DNA of 64,000 nt from Vibrio maritimus. GTDB taxonomy: Bacteria > Pseudomonadota > Gammaproteobacteria > Enterobacterales > Vibrionaceae. The stretch is taken from NCBI GenBank assembly GCA_003263775.1, contig JYJJ01000006.1:62001-126000 (forward strand), given 5' to 3'. Shown here piece after piece: positions 27,656 through 37,579 of the stretch. Numbering within the stretch: position 1 is the stretch's first letter; each line of letters starts with the position of its first letter. The notes beneath the pieces were generated by a model. The model was not told the DNA's origin, ran no database searches, and saw only the letters and a program-made list of their open reading frames with translations. A program made the translations under genes and the position numbers.

Positions 27656-29492
27656 CTATCGATTGGGATCAAAAGGATAGGGATCGAGTCCATTACTCAC
27701 CCTGTCATTGTCACTATCGTTATAAATGCCATCTACGGGCGCCTGTCCCCACTCTTCTAACGAGCGGTTAATGGCTTTAGACACAGAGACGTTGTCAAAA
27801 TATAGGGTTCTCGCGTCACGAATCTCAGTGTACATACCTAGCTTGGTATAACCATTGTTACCAATCAGTAGCGTTTTACCCGCGCGATCGAGTTTCAATT
27901 CACCATTTACCCAGATCATCACACGACCATCAGCGTCTAACGATTTTTTGAAGTAGACCCGAATGTCCGTCCAAGTGTCTTGCGGCGCAACGCCAAGATC
28001 CACCGTAGGGTAGTTAGGTGCGTGGTAGGTGAGCTTAAAGTCGCCGTTGTTGCTCAGTCGAATAGCGCCATGTGGCCCAGAGCTAAAGGATTTCCACTGC
28101 GTAACGATAATGGAGTACTTAGTGATGTTTTGCATGATGCATCAGGGCGAATACTGGCACTGTAATAGTAATCATCCCCCGGCGCGAAATTGTAATCACT
28201 GTTCATAAAGGCAATTTCACTGCGATACGCCGGTGGCTCTCCATAAAACTTGAGCACATGCTCACCCGTTCTTGCCCAAGGGACGTTCTCTACTTGGTAA
28301 TAATGGTAGCTGGCTGGCTCTTTTGTCAGTGAGTCATAGCTACTTGAAAATGAAGCAGTCAGCGTTTGATTCAATCCTGATTGAGGGTCACCATTTTCGA
28401 AACCGGCAGTGTAGATAGGGGCAGCATCCTCAATAGGTGTCGTGCGATCTATTTGTACGCTTACCCATTCTGGGTCGGATAAATTGAATCCATCATCAAC
28501 GCGGTAGCTAAATTCATCAAGACCAACGAAATCAGCAGAAGGCGTATACAGGACTTTGCCTTCAGCGATACTGATGGAGCCATATGTTGGCTGTTCTGTC
28601 AGTACAATGGTGAGTTGATCGTTTTCAGGATCATTATCATTGGCGAGTACATCACACAGCAACTGCTGATTTTCCGCGCCGATACATTGATCCGGTTGAG
28701 TGCTGGTGGCGATATTTTCTGAACGTGTTGGATCGAGAGGGTAATCATCATCGACATCGGGAACGCCATCATTGTCATCATCAGGATCTTGGTTGTCACC
28801 TAGACCGTCTTTGTCTGAATCTTTAGTTTCTGCAGGGTCGTTAGGGAAGGCATCTTCAGCATCGACAACACCGTCACCATCGGAATCCTTTGACAGTGGT
28901 GACAGGTCAAATTGCATTCTGTCGACACGTACCGAGCCATCTCGTGCAAAAAGAGTAAACGTGTGCTCACCGGCGGTTAGAAAAAGAGTATGTGGTTGGG
29001 TTTGCTCAAAGTTTCTTGTTTCCCCTGTACTTGACAGGAAGGGAATTTCAACCAGGATCGTATCCCCTTCATGCAGTTCGAGAGAGCGAACTTTTGTCGA
29101 CTTAGAGCCAAGCCAGGCAGAAAATTCATAATAACCCGATTCAGGGACGCTTACTGTGTAGTTCATCCATTCACCGCGACCAAACCAGCCGACATGGACT
29201 TTTCCATCGTGAGTGGAGAAATCTACCCCTTCGTTTCGATAATTTTTTGACCCTAGGTTATCCGCTTCTCGATCCGAGTAAGCAACATCTTGACCACCGA
29301 GATCGAAGTCTTCCGCTTCAATGACGGAGGCAACTCATGAAATGGCAAAGCCCATTTGGCCGGATCCCAAGGGAAAACATCAAGATTGTCATTGATACCA
29401 TCTCCATCGGTATCGTTAGCCAACGCTGTTGTCGACGCACAGGCAAGCGCAATAGCCATCACCAGTGTTCGATTTTTTATGGTTGTGGACAT
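27656..29492 (-). CDS. Secreted CBM6 / thrombospondin-repeat / polysaccharide-lyase-like protein, two frameshifts
   Basis: A secreted protein of about 612 residues. A signal peptide (LVMAIALACASTTALA) is followed by a short DTDGDGINDNLD calcium repeat. Next comes a CBM6-like sugar-binding module (about residues 55-180; IEAEDFDLGGQDVAYSD restored by one G near 29292). Then thrombospondin type 3 repeats follow (DSDGDGVVDAEDAFPNDP, DPDDDNDGVPDVDDDYPLDP), an Ig-like repeat (LANDNDPENDQLTIVL), and a C-terminal jellyroll resembling polysaccharide lyases (WKSFSSGPHGAIRLSNNG, WTDIRVYFKKSLDADGR, LKLGMYT-like region). A second loss lies near 28130 (ASWQNITKYS restored). It ends with another DSDNDRVSNGLDPYPFDP repeat. 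Substrate is unknown; alginate or glucuronan is a guess from the kdgK/eda genes far upstream. Confidence 0.72.
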
Positions 29493-29526
29493 AGTGCCAC
29501 TCCTTATTTATGGGTAAGCAGAGCTT

Positions 29527-29550
29527 CACCGCCAGGCATGCTTGGCGGTG
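29527..29550. repeat. Perfect inverted repeat upstream of the secreted lyase-like gene
   Basis: CACCGCCA GGCATGCT TGGCGGTG, an 8-bp perfect stem, 35 bases before the start codon. It may be an operator or a leader hairpin. The rest of the 537-base region 29493-30029 is AT-rich and shows no gene I can support. Confidence 0.45.
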
Positions 29551-30044
29551 GATATTGAAAATAGGAGTGCACTCACCTTCAACATAGCGAAGTTAATTTA
29601 TATATCAAACTGGGTTTATATTGGCCTGGTGAATGGTTTGCTGAATGTGGTTCGTAAAGTAAATATCTGTTGTCGCTTTCTATATTAACCACGAGAAAGT
29701 GACGGTTTTGATTATTTAGACCTTATATTTCTTATGGTTAACTGAAAGCGCAGCGAATCTAAGCGTGTAAATTTTACGAGCTCAGGAGACAAAAATATGA
29801 TTTTGATTCCGCATTAGAGGGTGCGTATTACGGTAAGTAGTATCGAGTTCAAGATTGCCCGCCTTTTGCTATCTCTCAGTTGTTAATAGTTTTTATATCA
29901 ATAAGTTGTGCTACCCGTTTTCTCAATGTTCTATCGACCACTAATATGTCGTAATTTGGAACAAAAATCCCTTCATCCCCTTCTAGTACAGGTAGTACCA
30001 GTTTGATATGCTAAAAGCGGATCGGTGGTTTGGAGAGAGGTAAC

Positions 30045-30887
30045 ATGATGCGGAAGAATTGGGCACTGCTTGTAGCCGCAATATTACTCGTAGGATGTAG
30101 CAAACCCGAAATGGATGTCACTGACGCGCAGTATCAGGCTCATCATGGCGAGCAGGTCGTGATAGTGCATGGTTTAGCTCGTAGCGCTTGGTCGATGCAA
30201 AATATGTCGAAGGGCATTGCAGATCAAGGTTATCAAGTCTGTGTAGTAGACTACCCAACTCTGCGTCAGCCTATCGAAAACACTTTGGATAAAAGTGCCG
30301 AAGAATTGTCACGCTGCATTTCAGAGTTCGATGACTTTAGACAGAAAAGAGATAGTCAGACATTGGCGAAGCATGCTTCTGGTGAACACGTACCAACCAA
30401 TTTTGCTTTAAAAAACCACGCTAAGATCCATTTTGTAGGCCACTCCCTCGGAGGTTTGGTGATTCGCTCTTATCTTGCGGAACACCCTGATTTTGTTCAC
30501 TCTGAGCAAATGGGCAATGTGGTTTTTGTAGGCACACCTAATCATGGTAGTGATGTTGCTGATTTCTTTTCTGATACTTGGATGCTGTCATTAGTGGGTG
30601 GCACCGCAGAATCATTGACGACAAACCCAGAGAGCTTTCCAAACCGTCTTCCGCTTCCCAACTATAACTTTGGTGTCATTGCTGGCACACAAAGTTATCC
30701 GGTGTTCAATGGTATGTTTGCTAAAACCAATGATGGTTTGGTGTCCGTTGAGTCAACAAAGTTAAAAGGCATGCAAGACTTTATCGAAGTCGACATTAAG
30801 CATGACAGGTTACGCCGAGATCCCTACGTGACGGGGCTCATCGTGCAGTTTTTACAGTCAGGGCAATTCGAACCTGACAGTGAATAA
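30045..30887 (+). CDS. Lipoprotein alpha/beta hydrolase (lipase-like)
   Basis: A hydrolase of about 280 residues, probably membrane-anchored. The N-terminus is a lipoprotein signal: a positive start, a hydrophobic run (WALLVAAILLVG) and Cys in LLVGCSKP. The nucleophile is the Ser of VGHSLGG, typical of lipases, preceded by VVIVHGLARS, the oxyanion strand; NDGLVSVESTK and HDRL supply candidate Asp and His. AGAGAGG lies four to seven bases before two tandem ATGs at 30045 and 30048, either of which may start the protein. It resembles the PGAP1/triacylglycerol lipase group; the lipid substrate is unknown. Confidence 0.85.
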   Translation: MMRKNWALLVAAILLVGCSKPEMDVTDAQYQAHHGEQVVIVHGLARSAWSMQNMSKGIADQGYQVCVVDYPTLRQPIENTLDKSAEELSRCISEFDDFRQKRDSQTLAKHASGEHVPTNFALKNHAKIHFVGHSLGGLVIRSYLAEHPDFVHSEQMGNVVFVGTPNHGSDVADFFSDTWMLSLVGGTAESLTTNPESFPNRLPLPNYNFGVIAGTQSYPVFNGMFAKTNDGLVSVESTKLKGMQDFIEVDIKHDRLRRDPYVTGLIVQFLQSGQFEPDSE

Positions 30888-30954
30888 ATCCAAAGGCCGA
30901 TTCTTCTAGCTATTTTCGACTCTTCTAACTGCTCTCGATGCTTTTATTTTCTCT

Positions 30955-32048
30955 CTACGCTGCTGGTTGCACGCCGTAAGGCAACTGCTTGAAGAGCTTT
31001 GGATCGGATGACACATTCGGCCCTATATAGGGCGCTCTCCAGTCAAGCAACATAATGGCGAGTACGTTGCGATGCTCGCCATAAGCAAAATCGAAATCAC
31101 CAGAAACTGATGGGATCATGCCATGTTTTTTATCAACGGCACGAGCGATAGCGGCCCGGGCTTTCTTTACAACAGGATCATCATGAAGCCCTGCTAATAA
31201 AAAGCTGATCCCAACTTCAGCTACAATATCTTCCTTGGTGTGCTTGATGATGTCATCGATGTTGCGACGGAAATAATCGTAAATCCATTGATGGTCTGTT
31301 TCATTGACTGGGCGTTGATAGTAACCAGAATCCGCCAAAATGATGTGCGTCATGCCATAGAGTTTGTTGCCAAACTGCTGCTTGCTTAAGCGGTAGTCTT
31401 CGCTATCTGGGTAAGTGCGTTGGAACGCGTCGACAAACTCAGAAACTAAATCTTGCTCACCGATCTGCTTTAACCAATACGCTTGGTTAGCCAGTTGCGC
31501 AGCCCATGCGGTAATCATTGTCTTGTCAGTTAGGACGCTTTCAAAATCGTAGCTTCGAAGCACTTTGCGTAATTTTTGATCAGACTTATGAGTGACTCCA
31601 TATTCTTGCAATCTGGCGAGATACCGTAAAAGGTCGAGTCCATATAGAAGTAGTCTGGATTGTTTTTGGTTGCAGCATAACGGCGCTGGCTGCGCTCATC
31701 TTTACCTTTTTTGTATTCATTTAGGCGAGCAAGGGAGTGCTGACGAATTGCTTTGGGCGTGGTGACGTCGGCTGCTATTTGATTTAATCGGTCAGTCACA
31801 TTGGCAAGGTCGACCAAAATAGTGGTGTAGTATTTCTCGTCTTGAGTTTGGCGGTACATCCGTAACCCAAAATGTCCCTGTTTATAAGGAGATAGAGAGA
31901 ATAGCTTGGACTCGTAAGTATCTTTAACCACGTTCGCGTATGCCTGAAGCTGATGCTGGCTAGGGGAGTTGTTCAGATCAAAGATACTAGCACCGGTTAC
32001 CAGAAAGGCACTCAGAATTAGAATCAGCAGTCTTTTATTCAATAGCAT
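30955..32048 (-). CDS. DUF3541-domain protein, frameshifted
   Basis: An exported protein of about 364 residues of unknown function. The N-terminus (RLLILILSAFLVTGASI) is a signal peptide or anchor. The remainder is helical and matches no enzyme I recognise; GHFGLRMYRQTQDEKYYTTIL, FYYFRRNIDDI-like and YGEHRNVLAIMLLDWRAPY stretches are typical of the DUF3541 family seen in vibrios. A one-base loss near 31612 splits it; adding a T restores YGYLARLQEYGVTHKSDQKL. It is convergent with the lipoprotein lipase gene, 67 bases away. The assignment to DUF3541 is from memory of family members. Confidence 0.65.
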
Positions 32049-32345
32049 AGCGTTTATCCAGCGGCTCGAGAACTGCCAAGTGTAGGAACAAACCGACAGC
32101 GCTTTGTAATGGTTGGGTCAGACTTATTGCTGCTCTGAATGTATGCTGTCAAAATGCGCGAAAATGAGTGGTTAGCCTTAATTGATAAGCCTGGTGAATG
32201 GTTTGTTTTGTGATTATTTGTTCTGGTTATTTGTACAGTAAAATAAAGCTAATTCTTTGCTGTTCTTTGAATTTCTTGTCTATGCTGAAAAAGCGAGGCA
32301 CGGAGACTGCCTCTTAGAACAAGACTTTAGCAAGGAGTTTTCATA

Positions 32346-32501
32346 ATGAAGTCATTAGTAGTGTTCGTGCTAAGCACGGTATGTTCGTTTTTTGCTTTGG
32401 CTGATGATGCAGGTGCACCAGGCAATATCTGTTTAACTGATACGGGGTTGGTGGTAACCACTCATCTCGATACCTGCCCGAAAGATATGAAAAAGCTTTA
32501 A
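32346..32501 (+). CDS. Small secreted peptide, 51 residues
   Basis: A short gene with all expression signals. AAGGAG lies eight bases before the ATG, a signal peptide (MKSLVVFVLSTVCSFFALA) is followed by a 32-residue mature part (DDAGAPGNICL ... CPKDMKKL) with two cysteines that could form a disulfide, and a strong terminator lies six bases after the stop. I do not recognise the family. It is monocistronic, divergent from the DUF3541 gene. A periplasmic or secreted small protein is the direct reading; function unknown. Confidence 0.7.
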   Translation: MKSLVVFVLSTVCSFFALADDAGAPGNICLTDTGLVVTTHLDTCPKDMKKL

Positions 32502-32506
32502 TCCGA

Positions 32507-32536
32507 TTGAACCAGCGTTCTGCTGGTTCAATTTTT
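32507..32536 (+). terminator. Intrinsic terminator of the small secreted peptide gene
   Basis: TTGAACCAGC GTTCT GCTGGTTCAA, a perfect 10-bp stem, followed by TTTTT. Confidence 0.93.
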
Positions 32537-32630
32537 AACCTTCCCAATATTTACCTTTCGTTTTCTTTTGTTGTTTTGAATATCTAATTATATAAAGTAA
32601 CTTATGAATCAATTATTTTCTTCTAGTTAA

Positions 32631-32674
32631 AATATACCACAGTAAAATACTTGGGTATTTTACTGTGGTATATT
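32631..32674. repeat. Perfect 20-bp inverted repeat with 4-base loop
   Basis: AATATACCACAGTAAAATAC (32631-32650), loop TTGG, then its exact reverse complement (32655-32674). No T run follows directly. The surrounding 32537-33187 stretch is very AT-rich and has no gene I would support before the transporter start. It might be a cryptic terminator, an RNA-processing hairpin or a mobile-element remnant. Confidence 0.8.
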
Positions 32675-33187
32675 TGCCTGACTATTTTTCTGATTAGTAA
32701 ATTAAGATTTTTACTTCTATTCGATTTTTTGCTGGGTGGCTATTTGTTCTATTTTTTATCGTTATAGGTCAATAAAGCTATAAAAGATGCTGTTTTTTAA
32801 CCTTTATAGATCATGATTTGTTGCTCTGAGTAAAGTATTTAGCTTTTATTTAACATTGGGCTTTTTATAGCTAGAACATTTTATAATTTTGAGACATTGA
32901 GCATGACTATTTTTTCAAAATATTGATTCACGCTATTTCAATATTTAAGTTTGGTAGTAAGTTAATAATCAACAAACAAAGAAATATGTTTTATGGATAA
33001 CATAATTAAATGTTACACCCGGAGTAACATTTGATCTGTCGTCGTAGGATTATTGTACTTGTTTGATACCAGTCAGAATGAAAGGCCACGGTGGCCTACT
33101 TATTTACCAGAAGGATGCTTGCTGAAATTTTGCGGTATGAAGGCAGACAGTGCTTTCAAACGAGCAAGAGGGATGCGCAGAATAGTT

Positions 33188-34444
33188 ATGCTAAAAAATC
33201 TATTTAACAAACTTGGGATCGAACTTTGGTTCTCCGCCCACCTTGCCTACGGCTTTGTACAGCTAGTTTTCATTCCGATTGTCATGCCTGCCTTTGTTGC
33301 AGAGCGTACAGGCAGCTTTGCAAACGCGGGTCTAGCAATGGGTTTCTTTGGTGTTGCAGGCCTTGCAGCTCCAATTATTGGTTTATTGGCCGATAAATTT
33401 AAGGCGCACCGTCTAGCGCAGTTCCTCGGTATGGTTGCGTATATCGTTGCCGGCTTCTGCTACATCGCAGCGGGCACTGATTTCAACATGATGGCAATTG
33501 GTTCAGTCTTCTTTGGTTTAGGTTCGGCTACATTACTAATGCTTAACCCAGTGTTTATTGCGTTTGCAGGCTATGACAATAAGACGGAAGCACTAAAGCT
33601 AGGGCGTATGGCGCAAGCGGCAATCATTGGTACGCTTTTGGGCGGCGGCGCACTGGCTGCTCTAACTGACGGTGGCTTTGGTTACGAGACGAGCTTCTAC
33701 ACCATGATGGCTACCGTTGCGGTGTTGTCAGTGATTACTTTCCTAACCAACAAAGAAGCGGGTCAACGCGTACTGGATACAGCAGAAGCGCGTGAAAAGG
33801 CTGCGGCAGAAGAAGCGCAAGAGAAGGTGAACCTAATCAAAGTGATTTTCTCTAAGTTTGGTCTGTTTCTATTTGCGGTAGCGGCATTGTGTGCGGGTCA
33901 AGGTGCATTCCAAGCCCAGTTCCCTAACCTAATGAAAAATGCCTTTACGGTTTCAGAAGCCTTGTCGGCAACGAGCCTGTCAATCTCTGCGGTATTAGGC
34001 CTTATTGTTGTTGTCGCTGCAGAGCGCTTTTCTGCGAAGTTTGGTCCTACAGCACTGTTTAAGCTATGTACTGTCGCATCAATTGTGGTTATCGCGGCGC
34101 TATACTTTATCGCAGAGCTTCAGTTTATCCCTACATTGATTCTGCCAGTGGCTTTGGTCATTATTTACTTGCAAGGTATTACGGTTACAGACATGTGCTC
34201 CCCAGCGGTTGCATCACGTTTGACGCGTGTCGGTGCTGGTTACACACAAGGTCTAATGATGTTCTTCATCTCAATCGGTTTTGCTACAGGTAGCGCAATC
34301 AGTGGCTTTACTGTTGAAGAGTTTAGCTGGAGCGCACTACCGGTCGCGATTGGTGTACTAACAGCGGTAGCGTTTGTTGCCATTTGGATTGTAACGCGTG
34401 AGAAGCAATCATCAGATCACTCAGCTGATGCAAAACATGCTTAA
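33188..34444 (+). CDS. MFS transporter
   Basis: An intact inner-membrane major facilitator of about 418 residues with twelve predicted helices and a charged central loop (KEAGQRVLDTAEAREKAAAE, around residues 195-220). GLLADKFKAHRLAQF is the loop 2-3 motif (GxxxDRxGRR type). The start at 33188 (MLKNLFNKLGIELWF) begins where hydrophobic MFS sequence begins; an in-frame ORF extends to 33053 but that stretch is not membrane-like. No good Shine-Dalgarno marks either start. The substrate is unknown. Confidence 0.82.
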   Translation: MLKNLFNKLGIELWFSAHLAYGFVQLVFIPIVMPAFVAERTGSFANAGLAMGFFGVAGLAAPIIGLLADKFKAHRLAQFLGMVAYIVAGFCYIAAGTDFNMMAIGSVFFGLGSATLLMLNPVFIAFAGYDNKTEALKLGRMAQAAIIGTLLGGGALAALTDGGFGYETSFYTMMATVAVLSVITFLTNKEAGQRVLDTAEAREKAAAEEAQEKVNLIKVIFSKFGLFLFAVAALCAGQGAFQAQFPNLMKNAFTVSEALSATSLSISAVLGLIVVVAAERFSAKFGPTALFKLCTVASIVVIAALYFIAELQFIPTLILPVALVIIYLQGITVTDMCSPAVASRLTRVGAGYTQGLMMFFISIGFATGSAISGFTVEEFSWSALPVAIGVLTAVAFVAIWIVTREKQSSDHSADAKHA

Positions 34445-34465
34445 TCTCGATTGATTTAAGCAATG

Positions 34466-34492
34466 AAAAGGAGCGACTTCGCTCCTTTTTTT
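34466..34492 (+). terminator. Intrinsic terminator after the MFS transporter
   Basis: AAAGGAGCGA CT TCGCTCCTTT with a T run of seven. It can act in both directions for the convergent TauE gene. Confidence 0.9.
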
Positions 34493-34537
34493 GTGCTTGT
34501 TGATTAGGTAAGTGCGAGTAAAAGTCGCTAGGCGGAA

Positions 34538-35263
34538 CTAAAAGCTCTGCCAAATTGCGGTTAGGCCACTTAATGAACATAGTACTAGTGCCGCAAGGCG
34601 AATCTTTTCTTTCGGCAATGAGCCAGTGGTGAGCTTAGCTAACTGGTAGCCGAGCCATGCTGCTGGGATCAGTGGAACCGTAATGAACAAGTGGTGTGTG
34701 GTTAAAAAGCCTATGGGAGCTTGCATCACGAGTGAAATAAACGAGCTAAACACAAAAAACGCAGAGAGGTTACCGCGTAGCTGATTGGCCTCTTGGTGTT
34801 GAAGCAACAAAGCCATTGGTGGGCCACCAATGCCGCTGCTGGTACCAAAAAAGCCAGAGAAGAAACCAGCGACTCCCATTCTTACCGGGGTCGGCTCAAT
34901 GCGAACTGGAAGTAGGCTGACGACAACCGCAAAGACAACCAGTAATCCTAGCCAAAGTGACAATACTTGCGTTGATACATAAAGCAGAAGCGCAGCGCCA
35001 GCAATTGAACCTGGGATACGGCCAATGATGGCCATTTTAAGCCCACCAATCGCAATGCTGCTGCGGTGTTTCATTGCGTTGAGAATCGAAATAAAGAGTG
35101 CAACGAGACAGATCGGCGCGGGCACGTAGTCAGGAGACACTTGGAAGAGCAAAGGAGCGGCGACAATGGCGAGTCCAAAACCGATGGCGGTTTGTACGTA
35201 GGAGCCAACAAAAATGAGCAACATCGCAATAAGCGATGTTTGGCTAAACCAATCAGCGAACAT
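34538..35263 (-). CDS. TauE/SafE-family anion permease
   Basis: A 241-residue inner-membrane protein with eight or so helices and the two glycine-proline-rich repeats of the family: YVQTAIGFGLAIVAAPLLF near residue 20 and FFSGFFGTSSGIGGPPMALLLQ near residue 138. Members export sulfite, sulfoacetate or related organic anions. AAAGGGACAATCC precedes the start. It is a single gene, convergent with the MFS transporter; the substrate is not predictable. Confidence 0.88.
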   Translation of the reverse strand: MFADWFSQTSLIAMLLIFVGSYVQTAIGFGLAIVAAPLLFQVSPDYVPAPICLVALFISILNAMKHRSSIAIGGLKMAIIGRIPGSIAGAALLLYVSTQVLSLWLGLLVVFAVVVSLLPVRIEPTPVRMGVAGFFSGFFGTSSGIGGPPMALLLQHQEANQLRGNLSAFFVFSSFISLVMQAPIGFLTTHHLFITVPLIPAAWLGYQLAKLTTGSLPKEKIRLAALVLCSLSGLTAIWQSF

Positions 35264-35425
35264 GGATTGTCCCTTTCAACAACAAGGCGAAGAATTGGCT
35301 ATTGTACCCGCAACTTACTCTAAGCGGCATACTGAAATGGAGATAAATCTTGCGTTGTGAGAAGAAACTGGACAGGGAAATGGGGCATATATGTGTTCTG
35401 ATCGTTATCTGCGTGAAGGTGATAT

Positions 35426-35448
35426 AAAAAAAGGGAGCAAAAGCTCCC
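35426..35448 (-). terminator. Intrinsic terminator for the 46-residue membrane protein gene
   Basis: On the minus strand GGGAGC TTTT GCTCCC followed by TTTTTTT. It lies about 65 bases past the stop of the small gene. Confidence 0.9.
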
Positions 35449-35514
35449 AAATAAAATATAAAGCAACGAAAAGGTTAAATAGAGGTTTGTCGCGATATAT
35501 TCCCTACAAACCGC

Positions 35515-35655
35515 TTATTCAGAGTTTTCCATCCCTGTGTAAAGTAACTCTGCTGCTACCACACCAGTACTGAATGTGATACCTGCCATTAAGAGTACGA
35601 TAGCGTACTTACTTGCAATGATGCATAAACCTAAGGTGTTGATAATTTTATCCAT
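35515..35655 (-). CDS. Small inner-membrane protein, 46 residues
   Basis: MDKIINTLGLCIIASKYAIV begins a 46-residue protein with one or two hydrophobic segments (INTLGLCIIASKY and AIVLLMAGITFSTGVVAA) and a short polar tail (YTGMENSE). GAAGGAGAAGTGAA gives a strong AGGAG eight bases before the ATG, and an intrinsic terminator follows. It is too short for common ORF cut-offs. I do not recognise the family; a small membrane regulatory protein is likely. Confidence 0.72.
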   Translation of the reverse strand: MDKIINTLGLCIIASKYAIVLLMAGITFSTGVVAAELLYTGMENSE

Positions 35656-35917
35656 TTCACTTCTCCTTCATTCAGGAATCGTTATTGACTAACGCTATTT
35701 TACGCCAGGGAAGAGAAGGGATTTGCGATATGACGCTACTAATAATAAAGCTTTTGCAACTATATGCTGAAAAATCAGACAGCGTCATAGAATTACAACT
35801 GATTACAAAATAAACGTTTTGCAATACTTATATTCAAAGTGTTTCGATTCATTTATTTGCTGCTTTTCAGGCGTAATTCTTTATATTGGGTTGGCTTTAA
35901 TGGCTAAAAAATGGTCA

Positions 35918-35946
35918 TAAAAAAGGCGATGCTACTGAGCATCGCC
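35918..35946 (-). terminator. Intrinsic terminator after the SDR gene
   Basis: On the minus strand GGCGATGCT CAGT AGCATCGCC, a perfect 9-bp stem, followed by TTTTTT. It is 18 bases past the stop. Confidence 0.93.
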
Positions 35947-35963
35947 GATGTTAAAAAAAGCGC

Positions 35964-36683
35964 TTATGGCTGCTGACGAGTTGGCGCCAGAACGATTTCT
36001 CGAACACACACATTTTGAGGCTGCGCGTAAGCGAACTCAACCGCTCTCGCCACATCATCAGCCGCTAGTACGCCGCCCATGACTTCTTTCCACTCATCGT
36101 AGCCATCTTTGATCTCTTGAGACGTAGTATGTGACAGTAGCTCAGTCTCAACCGCACCTGGAGCGATAGTAACAACGCGTACATCAGATTCAGCGACTTC
36201 TTCACGCACATTTTCAGAGATAGCATGCACGGCAAATTTAGTGCCGCAATAAGCTGCGTGATTACCAAAGGTTTTACGTCCTGCAATAGAGCTAATGTTG
36301 ATAATAGTACCTGAGTTGCGTGCTTTCATTGGCGCTAACACTGCTTGCATACCGTTTAGGAGACCAAGCACGTTAACGTCAAACATGGTTTTCCACTCAG
36401 ACGCGTCTTGAGTGTCGATTTGGCCAAGTAGCATAACACCAGCGTTGTTGATTAATGCGTCGGCAGGACCAAATGCCTGTTCCGCTTTTTGAATCGCGGC
36501 TTCGAAAGTCGCTTTGTCTGTAATGTCGACTTTCTCACACATAGTGTTTGGTAACTCTAGTGCTTCAAGTTTTTCGACGCGACGAGCAAGCAGCAGTAGG
36601 GGATGGCCTGCGTCACTTAGACGACGAGCAATAGCTTCACCAATACCAGAGCTGGCACCTGTAATAACAACGAGCTTTTTCAT
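35964..36683 (-). CDS. Short-chain dehydrogenase/reductase (YdfG-like)
   Basis: A complete 239-residue classical SDR. The NADP motif TGASSGIGEAIARRL is at residues 8-22, NNAG at about 80, the catalytic Ser in INISSIAGRK near residue 128-135 and Tyr-x3-Lys in HAAYCGTKFAVHA near 144-151; APGAVETEL follows. It oxidises or reduces a hydroxyl group of an unknown small substrate. GGTGAACAC precedes the ATG with only a weak ribosome site. Single gene with its own terminator. Confidence 0.92.
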   Translation of the reverse strand: MKKLVVITGASSGIGEAIARRLSDAGHPLLLLARRVEKLEALELPNTMCEKVDITDKATFEAAIQKAEQAFGPADALINNAGVMLLGQIDTQDASEWKTMFDVNVLGLLNGMQAVLAPMKARNSGTIINISSIAGRKTFGNHAAYCGTKFAVHAISENVREEVAESDVRVVTIAPGAVETELLSHTTSQEIKDGYDEWKEVMGGVLAADDVARAVEFAYAQPQNVCVREIVLAPTRQQP

Positions 36684-36958
36684 GTGTTCACCTTAACGAT
36701 TGTTTGGACTTCTCTGTGAAGTTGCTAACTAGTTTAGTCAATTTATTATTGTTGATATATGGGGATTTAATGAAAACAGTGTTGTTATATGACAACAAAA
36801 ATTAAGACAAATCTATTCCTATAATGTATTCAGTCGCTTGCATCAAATAGCGTTGAGAGCTCAACCCATAACGAGGACTTTTCATTGGAACCTAGAGTGG
36901 GAACGGGTAGAATCGGCCTCCCAAGGCTGAATCGCTTGGGGTACGAGAGGAAAGACTG

Positions 36959-37461
36959 ATGTATAAGTGGTTATTAGTTTTGGCTATGGTGATCGCGTTG
37001 CTACGCAAGCTCAAGGTTTTGAGCTTGAAAAACAGGCAGTGGTTGATCGCGTGGAAGTTAAAAAGTCTGTCAGGCGAATGTATTTGATGGATGGTGACGT
37101 TGTGGTTCGAGAGTATCGTATTGCTCTGGGCAAGAGTCCACGCGGCCATAAGATCCAAGAAGGAGACAACCGCACGCCAGAAGGAAAGTACTATTTAGAC
37201 TTCGTGATGGATGATTCGGCCTTTTATCGCTCAATGCACATTAGCTACCCCAACCTCAGAGATAAGAACCGAGCGGAGAGTCTAGGGGTGAGCCCTGGTG
37301 GTAACATCAAAATCCATGGTTTAAAAAATGGTGATCGCCGAGCGCCACAGTTTATTCAGAGTTTTGATTGGACGAATGGCTGTATCGCCATCACTAATGA
37401 AGAGATGGATGAACTTGTGTCTTTGGTGAAAATAGGTACCCCAATCTATATTCGTTGGTAA
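36959..37461 (+). CDS. L,D-transpeptidase (YkuD domain), frameshifted
   Basis: A secreted YkuD-type enzyme of about 167 residues. Such proteins cross-link peptidoglycan or attach proteins to it in the periplasm. A hydrophobic signal (YKWLLVLAMVIAL) is joined to ATQAQGFELEKQAV after restoring one G near 37006. The catalytic motif is His120 in IKIHGLK and Cys142 in DWTNGCIAITNEEM; RTPEGKYYLDFV is the conserved preceding strand. GAGAGGAAAGACTG supplies the ribosome site for the ATG at 36959. The catalytic domain is minimal, with no LysM. Monocistronic. Confidence 0.92.
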
Positions 37462-37579
37462 CCATGAATAATTCTCGCTGCAAAGTAGGTGCTCTGGATA
37501 GCAGAGCACCATGTATCTAAAAGCACCACTTACATCAAAATATTCGTAATCTTAAAATACGAGTCATACTAAGCGTTAT

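Noticed and set aside
33078..33096. GGCCACGGTGGCC hairpin as half of a guanidine-II (mini-ykkC) riboswitch
   Set aside because: The ACGG loop is not closed properly and no second ACGR hairpin is present.
33053..33187. 45-codon N-terminal extension of the MFS transporter
   Set aside because: Sequence is not membrane-like and has no ribosome site; more likely a 5' leader.
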